DNA of 64,000 nucleotides from Darksidea phi (lineage: Eukaryota; Ascomycota; Dothideomycetes; Pleosporales; Lentitheciaceae). The stretch is from positions 186,001-250,000 of the forward strand of contig JASJFT010000013.1 of the NCBI GenBank assembly GCA_030770425.1, read 5' to 3'. The translations under genes and the position numbers were made by a program. The notes under the pieces are model-generated. The model did not search any database and was not told the origin of the DNA. It saw nothing but the letters and a program-made list of their open reading frames with translations. Shown one piece after another: positions 11,324-22,561 of the stretch; position 1 is the first letter of the stretch; each line of letters opens with the position of its first letter.

Positions 11324-13573
11324 TTAAATCAACCAAATACACTCCTCGATGCATGGCCCAAAGAGGTCTTTGGGTTGATTGTTCCGCTCGTACATGCCCA
11401 TACCCATTCGTAAGTAAACGCTGCCTTTCCCTGCCTCTTTCATAACCATCAACACTAGGAACTTAATCTCCACCGCGCTCTCTGACATCTTCAATAGCAA
11501 CATATCGTCCGGCTGGTTTTCGATATCGACAGGAATATCCCAGTAAATTGTTACTTTTACTTCTTCCGATAGGCTTTTCATATGAGAATCCCAGCAAGTA
11601 ACTGAATAAGCCTTCTGGTACTTCGGAAGTATACCTTGAGCGCCCATGTCAATCTCAACGTTGTGATTCGCGTCTCTCCTCTCAATCGTCTGGATAGGAG
11701 CCAGGTACCCTGCGATTTCTATCCGAGCTCGCTGAACATCTCCCATGGAATCGGACGTGGCAAGTTTCATATCGTATTGCGTGCACTCGATAGAGCTTTT
11801 CTCCGAGGCATCCCACGGATGCCATGATACACGTTCCAAAATCGCTATCCATGACCACTTTGGAAAGCGCATATTCATCGGGTCCATGCTCCCAGCCTCG
11901 TTGACGAACCACAACAAGTCTCTAACAAGCGTGTCGGCCCAGAATCCGGCTATGTATTTCGCATTTCCTTTAAAGGCGGCGAAGCGTTTTGCCAGGCCGG
12001 AAATAGCGGGGAGACGATCTGAGGTCTTTGTTAGCTGCTTGTCGGAATAGTTTATTACTGTTCGACGCCACTCGTCTGCGATTTCCCATCTCGTCAAGCT
12101 AGAGTCGAAAATTGGATTGGAGAGCGCAGCTTTGGTAAGGTGTCCACTGTGGTCACTACCGCTGCATTCGCACATGGCCTCTTCCATGCATTCCCAGACT
12201 AGTTCGTCTTTAGTGAAGTGCAGGATTCGGTGCGATAAGACTCTCTCCTGATACACCCAAGCTCTTGATAGTAATGGTAGTGCCGAGTCATCGAGGACTT
12301 TCGCTTGGTCGTTGTCAGAGCCTTTCCAAAAAGAGTGGTGGTCGATGTGTTTCCTAAGATATACGGTCACTGGTTTCGAGAATGATGCTTCGCCAGAGTC
12401 CGGTTCATCGACGGCATTTTCTGCATCTTCATCCGTGTCGGCGTCTTCCGGATCGTTATGTGCAAGTGTCCTCATCATTCGAACCCGTCGATCTTCAGCC
12501 ACTGCTCCCCTCCGTCGCTTTTTGGAAATCGGTTTCCCTTCCAACATTACAATCGGTCGCTCCACAAAACACCCAGCATCATTATTCGGCGCCCCAGTCG
12601 CAGCGATGGTAATATACCCGCGGGCATACACCGATCCCATCATTGCCGACTCTTTGGCCCAATCCTCTACATCGTCTTGCACAATGCACAATGAGTCTAT
12701 CCACATGTATCGTATTCCGAGCCAACGAAGGAACTGAATCACATGCGAGTACGTTTTTGGAATGTCGGAGAATGGGATGCTAGCCAATTGCTGATCAAAA
12801 TTGGCTCTCGTCGTCTTGATCGAACAGCCACCGCCCCAGCAGTGGCTAATGCAAGCGTATTTGGCGTCGTTGGAAGTCATGCGTGCTTTCCCTTTCCCCT
12901 TCACATTCTCTTCGCCACATCAGTGCTGCCAGCTCGATCATGGGGAACACATACCTGCCGGAAGTCCGTATTGACGAACATCAATTAACCTCACAATATC
13001 TAATCTTCCATCTGGTTCCAAATCCAGTAATCTCGTAGGCAGCTCTCCCCCCTCCGGTTCACACTTACCATGGTTAGTCTCACAATTCTCAAGCCAAGCT
13101 TTCGCCCAATTCCACGCCTCCACATCCCCCGTGGACACAGAAAGGTTATCTTTGACATCCATGTCCTTCCACGGACACTTGGTCATCGGCTCACAGAATA
13201 CATCGATCCTCAGCGCCGTGCGACTTCCTCCAATGAACAGCTGCACGTTCCCATTTAGACTGACCAGACACGTCTGCCTTAACTCTTCATCAACGAAGTT
13301 CTCAACCGCGGTACACACAATACGACATATGAAACATCCATCGTCCGCTGAACGTCGGAAACCCCGTGCCAGGAGCTTGATCTTCGTGCAGTAGCTATTC
13401 ACCTGCCGGCACTTCCGGCACGAGTTCGACACAAAGAAATCTGAATCGGGAAGCCATTGGTTATGAGCAAGGCCGGGTGATGCATTGAAATGCACGGTGA
13501 AGGGAATGCCGTATTCCGCGGAGATGGCGTTGGAGACAGCGCGCATGCGTTCGAGCATAGGTGTGACCTCCAT
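11324..13573 (-). CDS. HET-domain protein (heterokaryon incompatibility family), 734 aa
   Basis: Two exons: 13573-12955 and 12909-11324, joined by a 45 bp phase-1 intron (GTATGT..GCGAAG) that keeps one frame. Residues ~1-205 hold paired cysteines (CRKCRQ, CFICRIVC) and a region ending in the usual RLIDVR linker. The HET domain starts near residue 220: YACISHCWGG, KTTRANFDQQLASIPFSDIP, the diagnostic LGIRYMWIDSLCIVQDD and GYITIAATGAPNNDAGCF. A basic cluster (KKRRR) and an acidic Asp/Glu stretch interrupt the middle. AWVYQERVLSHRILHFTKDELVWEC follows, as in canonical HET proteins. The family mediates non-self recognition and cell death in fungi, but most members are uncharacterised, so this one's role is unknown. 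It sits head to head with the transcription-factor remnant. Confidence 0.9.
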
Positions 13574-14472
13574 CTCGGAACGTGAATGAAGGATTGAAAA
13601 TCAACATAAAGTCGGATGGCCGCGATATTTGAAGGATTGCTTGTGCTGTTGTCAGGGGAGTAAGCGCCGGATTTAGCGCTGTGGCTGAAGTTAAGACCTT
13701 GGCAGAGTGTGAATGAACCAGTACCCGGGCCTCCAGCGTCGGCGGCTCATTCTACCTGCTTCTCACCAGTAGCGGCAAAGGAGCTGATTGCTTCCACCAC
13801 CGGCTTGCCCAGGTTGGCCAGGCTACAGGTGCTGTCTCAAGCCCTGCATGGCTCGCTGCCCTGCCCGCAAGACATCCAACTGCTACGCAAGGCGAGTGCA
13901 CGCCACCCCGTGCTATCGATAATTCACATCACCACGTCCTATGCTACTCTACACCGTGACGGAATCCAGCCGACAGACGGTGTCCTGCCTGAGCCGCCTC
14001 TGGTGACTTCGGAGCCTGTCCTGATGGCAAGATATATGCTTCAGCTTGCCATCTTTCTACAGGAGATGCAACCCATCACGTACCCAGAACTGGCCTCCCT
14101 GGTCGAACCTGCTGCCGCGTTGACGGAACGCTGTGCCAACACGGCCATCAACCTCGTAACGCGGCAAGACGACCTGCTCGGCAGCGTCGAGAGTCTAGAA
14201 AGCGTAATCCTAGAGAGTGTATACCAGTGCAACAGTGGCCGTCTACGACTCAGCAGGATGGCCGTGCAGAGAGCGATGCTTCTGGCGCAAACCATGGGAC
14301 TTCATTTGGCCGGAGGCAACAGCAGCAGCACAGCCACCCGCGAGACACACTCCACTTCCTCGACCCCAGTGGTACACGCACCGAGTTGCCCCATCTATGG
14401 TTCCGTATCGTACATTACAACCTTCAACTCTCCCGCATGTTAGGCCTCCCACCGGGTGCGGCCGATGTGACC

Positions 14473-14727
14473 AAGAACAAGAACAAGAACAAGAACAAGA
14501 ACAAGAACAAGAACAAGAACAAGAACAAGAACAAGAACAAGAACAAGAACNNNNNNNNNNNNNNNNNNNNNNNNNNNNNNNNNNNNNNNNNNNNNNNNNN
14601 NNNNNNNNNNNNNNNNNNNNNNNNNNNNNNNNNNNNNNNNNNNNNNNTCAAGAACAAGAACAAGAACAAGAACAAGAACAAGAACAAGAACAAGAACAAG
14701 AACAAGAACAAGAACAAGAACAAGAAC
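14473..14727 (+). repeat. AAGAAC hexanucleotide repeat flanking an assembly gap
   Basis: Thirteen perfect AAGAAC units (14473-14550) precede the gap, and thirteen more follow at 14650-14727, ending in a variant AAGAGC. In the frame of the surrounding transcription-factor remnant this encodes alternating Lys-Asn. The true length is unknown because the gap lies inside the array. Confidence 0.95.
14551..14647. other. Assembly gap (97 N)
   Basis: Ninety-seven undetermined bases inside the AAGAAC array. Its length may be an estimate, so reading frame across it cannot be trusted. Confidence 1.
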
Positions 14728-15839
14728 AAGAGCACCCTATCCCCGTACGATATGGCGGTCGAAACGCCAGAGGGTTATCTGGAGCAAGTATATCGCCACG
14801 TCATGATTCTTGCACTCGCACAGAGGTGTTCCGACCCAAATCCGCCAGACGTCAAGGCGCCACAAGCGCTGGACCAGGAGTTGCAGAGAGCGGCGAACCG
14901 CGTTCCTAGTCATCGGTGGCTGCCGCCGCACCTGGCAGAAAGCTCAAAGAGTCCACTCAAGCTGTTCTGGGATATGCGACGACTGATCATCCAAATGATT
15001 CACCACGATCTACGAACCCAGCTCAATGTCCCTTACATGCTAGCCAGAGGAGAGGCAGACAGACAGCGATCTGAAATGGCACGAATAGCATGCGTCCTTC
15101 TTCCCGCGAAGTCGTCTCCCGTTTCATCCTCTTGCGAGACTCGAATTGGACAGCGTCCAGCTGCCGCTTCCCAAACTTCCTAGGCCTCATGGCAGCCATC
15201 ACACTTGTGTTGGCTCACCTCGGCAGCAGCACTCGTCGTCCTCATCTTCAAAACCAAGATGGAATCTCCTCCCAAGTAGATAGCCTGCTCTCGCACCAGG
15301 CGCCCAGCGACCGAGCCATGATGGAGCAGGCTCTCGAAACGATGCGAAGCATGAGCCATTCGAGTGGGGATGCACTTTGTGCGCAGAGCGCCCAAGTTCT
15401 GCATCGGTTGCTGGATATGGAAGCGAGAAATAATCTCTACATGGCCGAAGGCAGCGCCTATGTCAGCGTCCATGCCCAGTCCGACAACCAACCTGCTACT
15501 ACTGCCACTTCAGCTTCTGCTCCGGAAGAGGGCGATCTCATCTTCATTCCCTACTTTGGCGTCATGCGGATCGTGCGGCCAAATGACAATGATACCGCAC
15601 GCGAGATGACTGCAACAACGGCATTGGATGCCGGAGCTGGAACGGAACCTGGGTATTATCAAATCCATGACACCGTAGACCTAGTCGATCCTCTGCTACT
15701 GGATCTGCGTGATGAGCACTGGATGTCCCAGAGCATCGATATGACTGACTTTCCTGGATGCCTTCCTAGAAGGAACAACATGAAAGCCGCGCTGATCAAA
15801 GCCATGCATTCGATCATCAGGGCGGTAAATACAGTGTGA

Positions 15840-17505
15840 CTGTATCTAGTAACAGTGCCAAGCTAGGAAGAATGCGATCCAAGTAATAAGTGCACCCCCA
15901 TATACGACTGGGACAAGTCGCCTGGAGCTCTTAGTGCGGCATTCACTACTTCGAAGTCTTAGTTTGACGCCCTGCGGGATACGAGCACGCAAGGTTCGAC
16001 TTTACCGGATCCCAGATGGGATGCTCTGGAGTCGGACGGGGAAGCTGAGCGACCGCATAAACGTCCACACATCGAGCCGAAATCGGCACTACTTTGGAGT
16101 CTTGAGATGGATGGTTCTCCGGGGATGGAGAAATTCTACACCCCTATTTTCTCACCCACTTTCACCGAAAGTGGTCATTTCGTATGGCTATTGGTTTATC
16201 GTTTTAGGCAGCCAAACTTGGAGATCTGACGAGGACATTCTACGCATTATTATATCTTCCAAGCCACGTATAAGTTGTGGGTATAGCACCCCTACTGTGT
16301 ACAAAATCCTGCTGTATTTCGTGCGGATCTTACAAACAGACTCCTACTATGCAAATCCAAGCCAAATCTTTCCAAGCCACTAATCTTATGCGGCGGATAT
16401 GAATGTATTTCTCTTGAGCCATTCGAGCCTTCCATTATGAAAGAAGTTGCCGGGCGGCACCTGATAATATCCTTTTAACGTGATGTGGAGCTTAATTGAG
16501 TGAAACTCGTTAATTGCATGCAGGTTCTGCTCCCACGGTTAAAGTTGCGGTGTTCATTGGTAGTGACCTGCAAAATATGAAAGAGAAGTATTTGTATGAA
16601 ACAACACATGATCTGCTAATCTTCATTGTGAGATTACCACGGATATTTAGGTATGATCTTACTTAACTTCTTCGCCTCATACCACGACACAACTACAGGT
16701 ATTCGTCATAAGTTATCGTGCATGTGATGATTCATGAAATGACTACATGCATGGTCGACCATGGCTCATTCACGCAATCTGACTCGCAACGAGGATGCAG
16801 CTACCAACCCTAACGCCATTGTCAAAGACTCTCTACATGCTCCCTCGGAACGCCCATAAATTGGGTAGTCCCAGCATCCGGCCTCGCATCATGCTATGCT
16901 TTTGAACTTTCGAGATGTGACATGAAGCCCTGATATGCTTCCACCTCGTTATAACCCTCTGATGAGAAGGAGTAAAAGATCGCCTGGGACTCATCCTCTA
17001 TGTATTTTGTATATACTCTAGCTCTTTTCTCAGTCTCAGTCTATTCTTACCAATGATCCGCTTCTTGAGGGAAACTATTTCTCGGTTATCTGTGCCTGTC
17101 TTGCTTCTTGAGTGGAGATGGGTTGGGAGATTTCAAGGAAACAGTTGAGGAGTGCCATGGTATTCTCGCAGGGAAATTGCGGAGTCACCTTTTACGTGAC
17201 TCACAGCTTACCAGTTATCTTAGGAATCACGCTTGTATTATCTGTTTAGCATCGGTATCTTTGCTCCCCAGCACTGTAGATGAACATCCACTCATAGACT
17301 CCTCCCCGTCACTCTCCTGGGGGAATTCAGCCAAGTTCTCCTTTAGCTTGGCTTCTAGCTCGGTACCTCCGATTCGATTTCCTCAGCCTCGTATATTTGT
17401 AATGGGATTTGAGACGTTGTCGACCAAGCCTGTAGTCACATGGAATATGCGATTCTACTTTCGAAGAGATGCTCGACGATGAAGAAACGGAAATCAAAGC
17501 CGTCG
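15840..17505. other. Intergenic region with one weak coding candidate
   Basis: About 1.7 kb of ordinary composition. A plus-strand frame around 17108-17482 opens with GDGLGDFKETVEECHGIL, which looks protein-like and is preceded by a TATA-like stretch at ~17005. It has no ATG in that frame, no recognised domain and a noisy C-terminal half. It is not called as a gene. Nothing else seen. Confidence 0.3.
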
Positions 17506-18081
17506 TCAAAAGTAACTATTCTTGAGAATGTACTCAGCGGCCAGGACTTTGTACGTCAGCATTGGCTTCTCTACAAAGGTTCCCTCACCGAGCATTCTCT
17601 CCCAGTTCGGTCCAATGCTTTCGTACAGAGTTTCATTCCTCTCACTTCTTTTACGCTTCTCAGCTTCGAGGTCTGCATCGTAACACGTCCATTTCCACAT
17701 TCTGTCGAAACTATTCGTTGACGATCGATCTCTCGGTCTCCTCCCAATAAGATTATATAGCACACGCTCGTCAAGAGATGGAAAACACTCAACAAGAGAG
17801 AGGTCTTGGGCTACTTCCACCTCTTTTTCGAGTTCATCTCTGAGTGCTAGATATTTTTTCTCGGCATTCTCGCAGGAGCTTGATTTCCCCAACACCTTGT
17901 CTGCATGTTCATCCGAAGAAGCGATGATCTTGATATAGTACCTGGCTTCACCAACTGTATGCATTGTTACGGTAGCGAGGCGAAACCTATGGCAACCATT
18001 GCATGAATATTCAAAAGGACAACCGAACTTCGCTTCGAGAGAAATTACGCGGAGCCAGTATCTAGATATGAGAGCTTTCAT
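17506..18081 (-). CDS. Unrecognised protein, at least 191 aa; 5' end uncertain
   Basis: The frame is protein-like from the ATG at 18081. It carries four cysteines (one beside FGCPFEYSCNGCHRF), a central charged helical stretch with ALRDELEKEVEVAQDL, and a C-terminus rich in Trp/Lys/Arg ending with TYKVLAAEYILKN. The open frame extends upstream past 18141 to a TAG at ~18163. A 3' splice-like CTTACAG just there, with a GTAACA donor ~50 bp further up, suggests a short first exon starting near 18252; this is speculative. No domain recognised. Neighbours give no functional clue. It may be a lineage-specific gene. Confidence 0.45.
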   Translation of the reverse strand: MKALISRYWLRVISLEAKFGCPFEYSCNGCHRFRLATVTMHTVGEARYYIKIIASSDEHADKVLGKSSSCENAEKKYLALRDELEKEVEVAQDLSLVECFPSLDERVLYNLIGRRPRDRSSTNSFDRMWKWTCYDADLEAEKRKRSERNETLYESIGPNWERMLGEGTFVEKPMLTYKVLAAEYILKNSYF

Positions 18082-19466
18082 AAGAACGCTTACCACAGAT
18101 CTCCCTCTTGTAAGACTCGATAGAGGCAAGTTCAGGTTCAATGCAACTTCTGTAAGCGAGATCTATTTGCTTCTATGCTCTTGAGCAGGGCCTGTTACCG
18201 GAGCCGCTACGGTAGCCCATGGGAACCTGTTTTAACCGGCATAGTGTCATTTTGAGTGTTTGCGTGTTCGTAGAACGCGCGACCTAGGCAATGCGCACGT
18301 AGATGGTAGTGGAGCAAGATATAATACTTATTATGTAGGATATCTGGCTGTGTGTGTTGAAGATGGAGATACACTTTACAAAAAGCCTTGATTAGCTTAC
18401 CACAGTAACTCTATGTCTGGGGACTTTGGACTCCTTTTTTCGGAGGGTCTCTGTTGCCGCTTTTGGAGTCACTGCCTCAAAGGCCAAGTCCAACCCCTGC
18501 AAGCCCCGGTGTATTACGTTGAACTGGCCAGGCCCAAGGTGGAACACCTTGGCGCATTGGGCGGGTAATGGCTGTAGCTTCCGCTTTCTAGCGTTGGTGA
18601 TAGCTTGTGGGAGGGCACCGTTGGTGCGGTCGTATGGGCCGATCGAGGGACGTTGAACAGGGCTGCGGCTTCATGGCGGCTTGATGACTGTTTATTTTGA
18701 ATGGCATATATTGAAAGAGCAAGTCTGTCCTCCTTTTGGAGCCTCTGAGTGTTCTGTGTGGCTGGCATCGCGTGTTTTATAACGCGTCGCGATTTTGGTG
18801 GGGCGTCCGGGGAACACGTTATTCCCGATGGTAAATGCTCAGACGCACGGGCATCAATACCTGCACGGCCCCGACCCATGCATGTTCATGTTAATTGAAG
18901 GTTGCGGCACAGCAGCTCAGCCCCCACGAAAGTAGCGGAACACAAGCTCAGAATACGTTCTCTATATTCTGGACCTGTACTTGGAGGTAGGGTTGTGGAG
19001 GTTTATCTTCACGTTCCTGAGCGTTGCACTGTGGGTTTAATATCTTCACGGTATTCAACTCTTCAACCACCCGGCCTAGTACTGTTCGGAGCTACCCCAG
19101 GTTCGGCACGTGGACCGTGCGTCCCTTCATTGTCGCAAAGTTACAGCGCCACCAGTAGCACCATCTCAGGCCACGCATGGCCAAGAAGGCCCGTTTACAA
19201 ATCATGCGCACGCTCGCGCCGTGCAGGAGCATCCTTCGGACGGAAAATGACATGGGGTCCCTCCCGTCCCAGCCCCCCCAGGCGGAGTCTTATAATTGAA
19301 TGGTGGCTACGGGTCGGTCCTCACAGAGCAGGCAACACACCCTCACTCACCACCAGCTTCTCTCTTTTATCTATCACCCCATCTCTTGCTCACTCTATTC
19401 TATTATCCCTCACTTGAGCGTATCCGTGTCATCAAGAGGGTCCGTGGAAAACCCACAGAAACCAAT
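18082..19466. other. Intergenic region, promoter side of the T5orf172 gene
   Basis: About 1.4 kb without a convincing gene. The last 170 bp carry a TATA-like TATAATTG at 19291 and a pyrimidine-rich leader (about 19340-19430), typical of a fungal 5' region. Short open frames on both strands show no family features. Confidence 0.4.
19291..19298 (+). promoter_or_regulatory. TATA-like element upstream of the T5orf172 gene
   Basis: TATAATTG sits 176 bp before the ATG at 19467 and is followed by a CT-rich stretch. Both features fit a fungal core promoter and 5' UTR, but neither proves one. Confidence 0.35.
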
Positions 19467-21344
19467 ATGGACGCTACAAAGACCCTTAGAGAGAAGGTAG
19501 CATCAAAGAAGCCTCCCAGGTCCCGTCAATATGAGGGTCCCACTTCCTCTGACAAGGCATCTACCAGCTCCGCTCGAGGGGAGAAGCTGCCGGCGGAGAA
19601 GAAAGACAGGGCAGGATTTCCGGCTCAAACTCCGACGAAGCCACCGGGCGCTCACAATTCAGGAAAGAGTCCTGCTCAAGATCCAGTACACTGGACCCTC
19701 TCGCCCGTTGTAGTTTCTCCCGCAGGAAGCAATACCTCATATGACTCCGCGGACGGAGATGGTTATCCATGGGACACTCCTGGGCGGCCTCATGGAAATT
19801 CTGCATGGGAAGATGTTGGGAGCGGTACACCCTTAACACCACCAACGATTGGGAGACATGCCGAAGAGAAAAACTATACCCACCTGGAATCGTCATTGCC
19901 TCGGGCTGCAAAATTTTGCAGGGCCCAAGCCGACGATGCGACAATGCTGTTAAAGAAAGAAGACCCCGAAAGCGATCATGAAGACGAAGAAGTTGGCAGG
20001 AATCCCAATGTATCCAGGAGATTGTTCCAAGGCATACTAAAATCCGAGCCGAGGAACGAAAAGGAGGATATCGATGCAGGACTGGACATTAAGGATGTAA
20101 GCGACGACAGTAGCGTGAAAATTGAGGGCAAAGAAAAGGACATCGCCAAGAGCACATCAGTGCAAAAGCCGTCAAACGGCTTGCCTGGGCATCCACTGCT
20201 CGGTTTCATTGTGCCTTTCGATGTTCACGAGCGATATTCGGAAGCCCCCACGACATGTGTTGCTTCTAAGGTCAGAAAGCCATACGAGAGATGCAAGCAA
20301 CGTCGAGCTCCAAAAGGAGATGTCTTACGGAACGTTTTCTTATCGCTCGCAAACTGTTGCAAGTACTATCAGGAGAGGAAATACGACGAGGTGTGGAATA
20401 TCATTAAAGACTTTGTCGAAACAGCACTCTGTCCTTCGCATTGCAAGATAGCCATGGACGAGACCAGAATGGGAGTGTTGGAGATATACCTCAAGCGGCT
20501 GTCGAATAACAAAGAACACGCCAATCCTCCGGACGTCACTCCGTCTTTCACCACCAGCGAGTTTGAGAGATGGATGAAGGCTGTTTCCGGTTCAATCGGC
20601 GCAGACCCGACAATCGGAGCTACCTCTACCGCGAAGTCCAGCGTCAATTCGACTAATGCCCACCATGACACTACGTTGTCCCCGACATTCGCTCCGCCTC
20701 GTAGGGTGGATTCTTATCGAGTCGAGATCATAGGTTCGGGGCAACCAGAAAGTACTAAAGGCAAACCCGTCAATGAAGCCATCTTCAATGTCATCTGGCG
20801 GGTGTTGACGCCGAGGGCACAAGATAGGGGCTTTATATATGTCCTCACGCATCGTAGTTGTACCGGCTATCGAAAGATAGGGTACACCAATAACGTTGAG
20901 AGACGTATTGAAGAATGGGATTCGGGTTGCGGTCGTCACCATACCTACGAACCCCTGCCCGAAGATGGATATGTACTCCATGCTAGCCGAGTTGAAAAGC
21001 TTATACATGCCGAACTGAAAGATGTGCGGAAGAAGGCAAACTGTGACAGATGTGAGATGGGACACTGCGAATGGTTTAAGGTCAAAAAAGGACACTTGAG
21101 AAAGGTCTTCGTAAAATGGAAGACATGGATCAACCAACGCCCATACGAGCAAGACGTTGGGAGTATTTGGAGTCTCAGAGCGGACATGATCCCACATTTG
21201 AAAAAGGTTTGCGAACCACTGAAAAAGGATTGCAAACCACTGAAAATCGAGAAGAACATGGAGCGACGAAGTGGCATGGCTGGTACTATCAAGGTGGAAG
21301 CCAGTACGCTACGACAATCGCCACTGGGACCAGTCCTTGAATAA
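19467..21344 (+). CDS. T5orf172-domain (GIY-YIG superfamily) protein, 625 aa
   Basis: Single exon. The frame opens earlier with TTG, but the first ATG is at 19467, after a pyrimidine-rich leader. Residues 1-~330 are low-complexity and charged (Lys/Ser/Pro, acidic runs) with no fold evident. Residues ~450-540 form the T5orf172/DUF1766 domain: DRGFIYVLTHRSCTGYRKIG, then YTNNVERRIEEWDSGCGRHH, a Glu in ASRVEKLIHAELKDVRK, and CEMGHCEWFKVKKGHLRKVF. This pattern (IYVL..KIGYT..R..W, then a conserved Glu) is the GIY-YIG-like nuclease core known from phage and many fungal proteins. Nuclease activity is unproved: the first motif reads F-I-Y...K-I-G rather than a strict GIY-YIG. The C-terminus has short KKxCxPLK repeats. 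Function in fungi is unknown; a nuclear DNA-acting role is inference. Confidence 0.82.
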   Translation: MDATKTLREKVASKKPPRSRQYEGPTSSDKASTSSARGEKLPAEKKDRAGFPAQTPTKPPGAHNSGKSPAQDPVHWTLSPVVVSPAGSNTSYDSADGDGYPWDTPGRPHGNSAWEDVGSGTPLTPPTIGRHAEEKNYTHLESSLPRAAKFCRAQADDATMLLKKEDPESDHEDEEVGRNPNVSRRLFQGILKSEPRNEKEDIDAGLDIKDVSDDSSVKIEGKEKDIAKSTSVQKPSNGLPGHPLLGFIVPFDVHERYSEAPTTCVASKVRKPYERCKQRRAPKGDVLRNVFLSLANCCKYYQERKYDEVWNIIKDFVETALCPSHCKIAMDETRMGVLEIYLKRLSNNKEHANPPDVTPSFTTSEFERWMKAVSGSIGADPTIGATSTAKSSVNSTNAHHDTTLSPTFAPPRRVDSYRVEIIGSGQPESTKGKPVNEAIFNVIWRVLTPRAQDRGFIYVLTHRSCTGYRKIGYTNNVERRIEEWDSGCGRHHTYEPLPEDGYVLHASRVEKLIHAELKDVRKKANCDRCEMGHCEWFKVKKGHLRKVFVKWKTWINQRPYEQDVGSIWSLRADMIPHLKKVCEPLKKDCKPLKIEKNMERRSGMAGTIKVEASTLRQSPLGPVLE

Positions 21345-22561
21345 GACCTAGAGGCACTGAATGTGATATGAATGTTGGAAAGTTGCACGCAGGAAGAAAG
21401 AGCGATGGAACACGGCGAGAGAAGTAAACCTACGGTAAGTAAGTGCAAATGGTTTTCGTAAGAGATGCGCTATGTCTGTACATAGAGTCGGCATACAATT
21501 GATACGTTGATGAATGAAACTCTGTTGCACTTTAAATTCAAGGCAAATCGATGTTAAGACGTAAAGGTCTAAAATAAACGATAGTGAAGAATGGCTAGAC
21601 GAGAAGACCCGTAACACACTCTTCTTACTTCCCGGCTCGCTAGCCATCCGAGCTCAACCACAGGCACCCCTTCTCATCTACTTCTCGACGGATTGGAATA
21701 TGTATCGCCGATTCATTATTAGCATTGCGTACAGAAATCGGCAATGCGTCCTCGTATCGGTTACATTACCGTCTAAGCATTCACGGCGATATCTATCCAC
21801 TAAAGTTCAAACCGAAGACATTTAGAAGCCCTGACAATAATGCATGTAGTCTAGGACGAATGCAATCTTCAGCATAACGACTTCCAATAAGCGAAAAGGG
21901 CACAATGCATTTCTAAGCTATGATAAATCCGCAGTCGTCATGTGCGCGTTTCCCACGGTGCATTACCATAGTCAAAACGATAGCACGTCTGATCATAGAG
22001 CTCAACTGCCGTCAGCCTCATCATGACTTTTCGAGTCAGTTACTACCAATTCTAATTAAGGCGTAGCCCGTAGCTTTAGCCTAAAATTGTCACCGAATAG
22101 CACTGGTTGCTGTTGTAGGATACACTGGTGTGATGCAACCTACACTAGCTGCTTTCCAGCTTACTTGCAACCTGCTTGGCGCTCATCTGCCTAGTCACTT
22201 CTTTGTATATATACGCATCATCTAGATAGCCCTAAATACTGTTGAAAGTGTGAAAATTATTGTATTAGTTATGAGGGTGCTGGCCAGAAGGCCAGTCTAT
22301 ATACTAAGGCTAAGTTAGTGATAACGTCACGGCTGTCTGTACAACAGAACGATTTACGACTCCGTTTAATAAGGAGATTCCCTAAAAGCAACGATTAACG
22401 CGGTGATACTAAGGAAGCGGGGAAATGCTTAATTAAGCCTGGTCCCTAGGTAGCCTATCCTAGGGACTCTCTCTCTATATATAGCTAGATACTTAGCTTA
22501 TATAGGAATTAGAGTAATTAACTTTCTAAACTACGTAGTACGTAATAGTTATAAGTCTAGA
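21345..22561. other. Intergenic region grading into AT-rich relic sequence
   Basis: About 1.2 kb between the T5orf172 and next gene 3' ends. From ~22040 to 22560 composition shifts to AT with many TA steps, resembling old RIP-mutated repeat. A 9 bp perfect inverted repeat (GTCCCTAGG ... CCTAGGGAC) lies at about 22441-22467. No reading frame recognised. Confidence 0.4.

Larger units (their letters stand above)
13664..15839 (+). pseudogene. Fungal transcription factor (MHR region) broken by two frameshifts, lacking its Zn cluster
   Basis: Three successive frames on the same strand form one protein-like path: 13664 to about 14320, about 14320 to 15090, and about 15090 to 15839. The first part contains middle-homology-region sequence (VYQCNSGRLRLSRMAVQRAM). 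The next carries HFLDPSGTRTELPHLWFRIV and continues after an AAGAAC repeat and gap. The last carries SREVVSRFILLRDSNW and ends normally. No intron with acceptable length and splice sites explains either frame change, near 14310-14340 (an AGC run) and near 15085-15095. The 5' end opens after a TAA at 13661 with no ATG, and no Zn2Cys6 motif lies upstream. Assembly error beside the gap could explain the first shift, hardly the second. Probably a decayed regulator; no target can be inferred. Confidence 0.7.

Noticed and set aside
14424..14735. Leu-Phe and Gln-Glu repeat proteins across the AAGAAC array
   Set aside because: Other-frame translations of a simple repeat and an N gap.
15934..16383. 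149-codon plus-strand open frame
   Set aside because: Begins with a poor start, no recognisable features and random-looking residue usage.
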